Shown here: positions 62,523 through 64,000 of the stretch, one piece after another
Position numbering within the stretch: the first letter of the stretch is position 1
Layout of the letters: each line of letters starts with the position of its first letter
Assembly (NCBI GenBank): GCA_046262295.1
Contig: JBHENC010000005.1
Span: forward strand, 62,001-126,000
Origin: JBHENC01 sp046262295
GTDB taxonomy: Bacteria; Acidobacteriota; Blastocatellia; Pyrinomonadales; Pyrinomonadaceae
Direction: 5' to 3'
DNA length: 64,000 nucleotides
Translations under genes and position numbers: made by a program
Notes under the pieces: model-generated
The model's database searches: none
What the model was told of the DNA's origin: nothing
The model's input: only the letters and a program-made list of their open reading frames with translations

Positions 62523-64000
62523 TTAAGCTTGTGCGGCGTGTGGCGCGTGCCCTGTCGCGCAGGCCATCACTGCTTCGGGCGTCGCGCGCTCGCGCGTAAA
62601 TTCGCCGGTCAAACGACCTTCGTGCATCACCAACACACGATCCGCCAAGCCCAACACTTCCGGCAACTCCGAAGAAACCAGCACGATGGCTAAACCTTCC
62701 TGCGCGAGCCGGTTAATCTCTTTGTAAATCTCCTGCTTCGCGCCGATGTCTATGCCGCGCGTCGGCTCGTCCAGAAACAGCACGCGCGGTTTTGTCAGCA
62801 ACCATTTGGCGAGCACGACCTTTTGTTGGTTGCCGCCGGAGAGCGTGCCTGCGACGGTGAACACGTTGCGCGCTTTGATGCGCAGATCGCGCGCCGCCGT
62901 TTCGCCCGCCGCCGCTTCTACGTCTGCGTTCGTGATGAAGCGACCCGACAAACGCTTGAGTCCCGCGAGCGTCATGTTATGCAGAATCGTTTGATCCAGC
63001 ACCAGCCCGAAACGCTTGCGGTCTTCGGTCACAAAACCCAGACCATGTTGGATCGCTTCCGACGGATTTGCGATGCGCGCGCGCGTGCCTTCAATATAAA
63101 TCTCTCCGGTCACGCGCCCCGCGTGCGCGCCGAAGATTGCCATCAAAAGATCGCTGCGGCCTGCGCCCATCAATCCCGCCACGCCTAAAACTTCTCCGCG
63201 CCGCACGCTGAAGTTCGCGCCGTCAATCAAACGCTTGCCCGGAACATTCGGATCGTCAACCGATAAATTACGCGCTTCAAAAACAATTTCGCCGGGCGTG
63301 TGCTGTCGCGCCGGAAACACGTCGCCCACCTCGCGCCCGACCATCCGGCTGATGACGCGCCGCTCGTCAAGCTCGCGCGTTTTATCCGTGCCGATAGTGC
63401 GCCCGTCGCGCAACACCGTGATGCGGTCGCTCAAGTTGAAAACCTCGTCGAGCTTGTGCGAAATGTAGATCATGCCGACGCCACGCGCCCGCAAATCTCG
63501 CAAAATCCACGCGAGCGTTTCGACTTCCGCATCCGTGAGCGCGGCGGTCGGTTCATCCAGCACGAGTATGCGCGCATTTTGCGAAAGGGCTTTGGCAATC
63601 TCGACGAGCTGTTGTTGCCCGACGCCGAGGTTGCCGATGGGCGTGCGCGGATCGAGCGGCAGACGCAACTCTTTTAGTAGCTGACCGGCGCGGCTATAAA
63701 GCTCATGCCAGCGAATCACACCGAAGCGGCGCGGCTCGCGTCCCAGAAAAATATTTTCGCCGACGGTCATCTCTTTGACGAGCGAGAGTTCCTGAAAGAT
63801 GACCGCGATGCCTGCGGCCTCCGCGTCGCGCACGCGATTGAAGTGGCGCACTTCCCCGTCAAGGCGAATCCCGCCGCCGTAATCCGGGTACGGGTAAACG
63901 CCACCGAGAATCTTCATCAGCGTTGACTTGCCCGCGCCGTTTTCCCCGACCAGCGCATGAATCTCTCCGGCGCGCAGATCGAACGTCACGCCGTCCAGCG
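62523..64000 (-). CDS. Sugar ABC transporter ATP-binding protein, XylG-type (5' end beyond window)
   Basis: At least 490 residues; the frame stays open to the window edge, so the N-terminus is missing. Two ATPase domains: Walker A GENGAGKST, signature LGVGQQQL, Walker B ILVLDEPTAALTD; second with GAGRSD in place of a normal Walker A, LSGGNQQK and VLFLDEPTRGID. The degenerate second P-loop is normal for RbsA/MglA/XylG. GGVYPYPDYGGGI resembles the XylG-specific loop. A periplasmic sugar-binding protein is probably upstream, outside the window. Confidence 0.92.
   Translation of the reverse strand, partial: LDGVTFDLRAGEIHALVGENGAGKSTLMKILGGVYPYPDYGGGIRLDGEVRHFNRVRDAEAAGIAVIFQELSLVKEMTVGENIFLGREPRRFGVIRWHELYSRAGQLLKELRLPLDPRTPIGNLGVGQQQLVEIAKALSQNARILVLDEPTAALTDAEVETLAWILRDLRARGVGMIYISHKLDEVFNLSDRITVLRDGRTIGTDKTRELDERRVISRMVGREVGDVFPARQHTPGEIVFEARNLSVDDPNVPGKRLIDGANFSVRRGEVLGVAGLMGAGRSDLLMAIFGAHAGRVTGEIYIEGTRARIANPSEAIQHGLGFVTEDRKRFGLVLDQTILHNMTLAGLKRLSGRFITNADVEAAAGETAARDLRIKARNVFTVAGTLSGGNQQKVVLAKWLLTKPRVLFLDEPTRGIDIGAKQEIYKEINRLAQEGLAIVLVSSELPEVLGLADRVLVMHEGRLTGEFTRERATPEAVMACATGHAPHAAQA

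Overview
The window is about 58-60% GC by eye and reads as chromosomal DNA of an Acidobacteriota member, probably class Blastocatellia (Pyrinomonas-like). This placement is inferred from gene content: a two-haem reaction-centre-type cytochrome c, a deoxyhypusine-synthase-like enzyme, an MM0924-type Sm-like protein, the order phoH-ybeY-corC and tilS-hpt-ftsH-folP, and an arginine operon using an N-acetylornithine carbamoyltransferase. No rRNA, tRNA, CRISPR array, transposase or phage gene was recognised.

Layout. 1-9.6 kb: end of a heterodimeric ABC exporter, a periplasmic cytochrome, a BlaI/M56 sensor pair with an NTF2-like domain behind one in-frame TGA, a secreted lytic-transglycosylase-like protein, an unrecognised 485-residue protein and an NlpC/P60 hydrolase. 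9.6-18 kb (minus strand): MM0924 and YkgJ proteins, a deoxyhypusine-synthase-like enzyme with an HNH intein, a decayed DUF4160/DUF2442 pair, and corC-ybeY-phoH with a LAGLIDADG intein in PhoH. 18-25.7 kb: rpsT, holA-lptE-folP and ftsH-hpt-tilS. 25.7-35.8 kb: a compact arginine regulon, argR-argG-(P-loop protein)-argC-argD-(GT-C membrane protein)-argF'-argB, divergent from argH across two ARG-box-like palindromes and closed by one terminator. 35.8-44.8 kb: two amino-acid permeases, a stress protein, PilZ, a PLP decarboxylase, small-fold proteins and a PHP phosphoesterase. 44.8-46.8 kb: an AT-rich FRG-domain gene whose stop codon lies in an integron attC-like site, then a rhodanese gene. 46.9-56.2 kb: mixed metabolism, a TSUP exporter, YbaK, a selenoprotein-B-family gene beside a flavin disulfide reductase, and an arsenosugar cluster (GT, CMD-like, ArsS). 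56.2-59.1 kb: the NAD salvage operon pncB-nrtR-pncA with a palindromic operator candidate. 59.2-64 kb: an aspartyl protease, a glycine-zipper protein and a xylose-type ABC importer.

The strongest unusual signals are these. (1) Two genes that look prematurely stopped, the rhodanese at 46054-46407 and the selenoprotein-B-family gene at 51089-51829, carry in-frame TGA exactly where relatives have a redox cysteine. Each TGA is followed at bacterial-SECIS distance by a perfect 7-bp hairpin, so both are probably selenoproteins. (2) There are two inteins of different mechanistic classes within 7 kb: a class 1 HNH intein next to the active-site motif of the deoxyhypusine-synthase-like enzyme, and an intein in PhoH with Ala at position 1 and the Trp-Cys-Thr signature of class 3. 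(3) A cassette-like FRG gene has an attC-like site but no integrase nearby.
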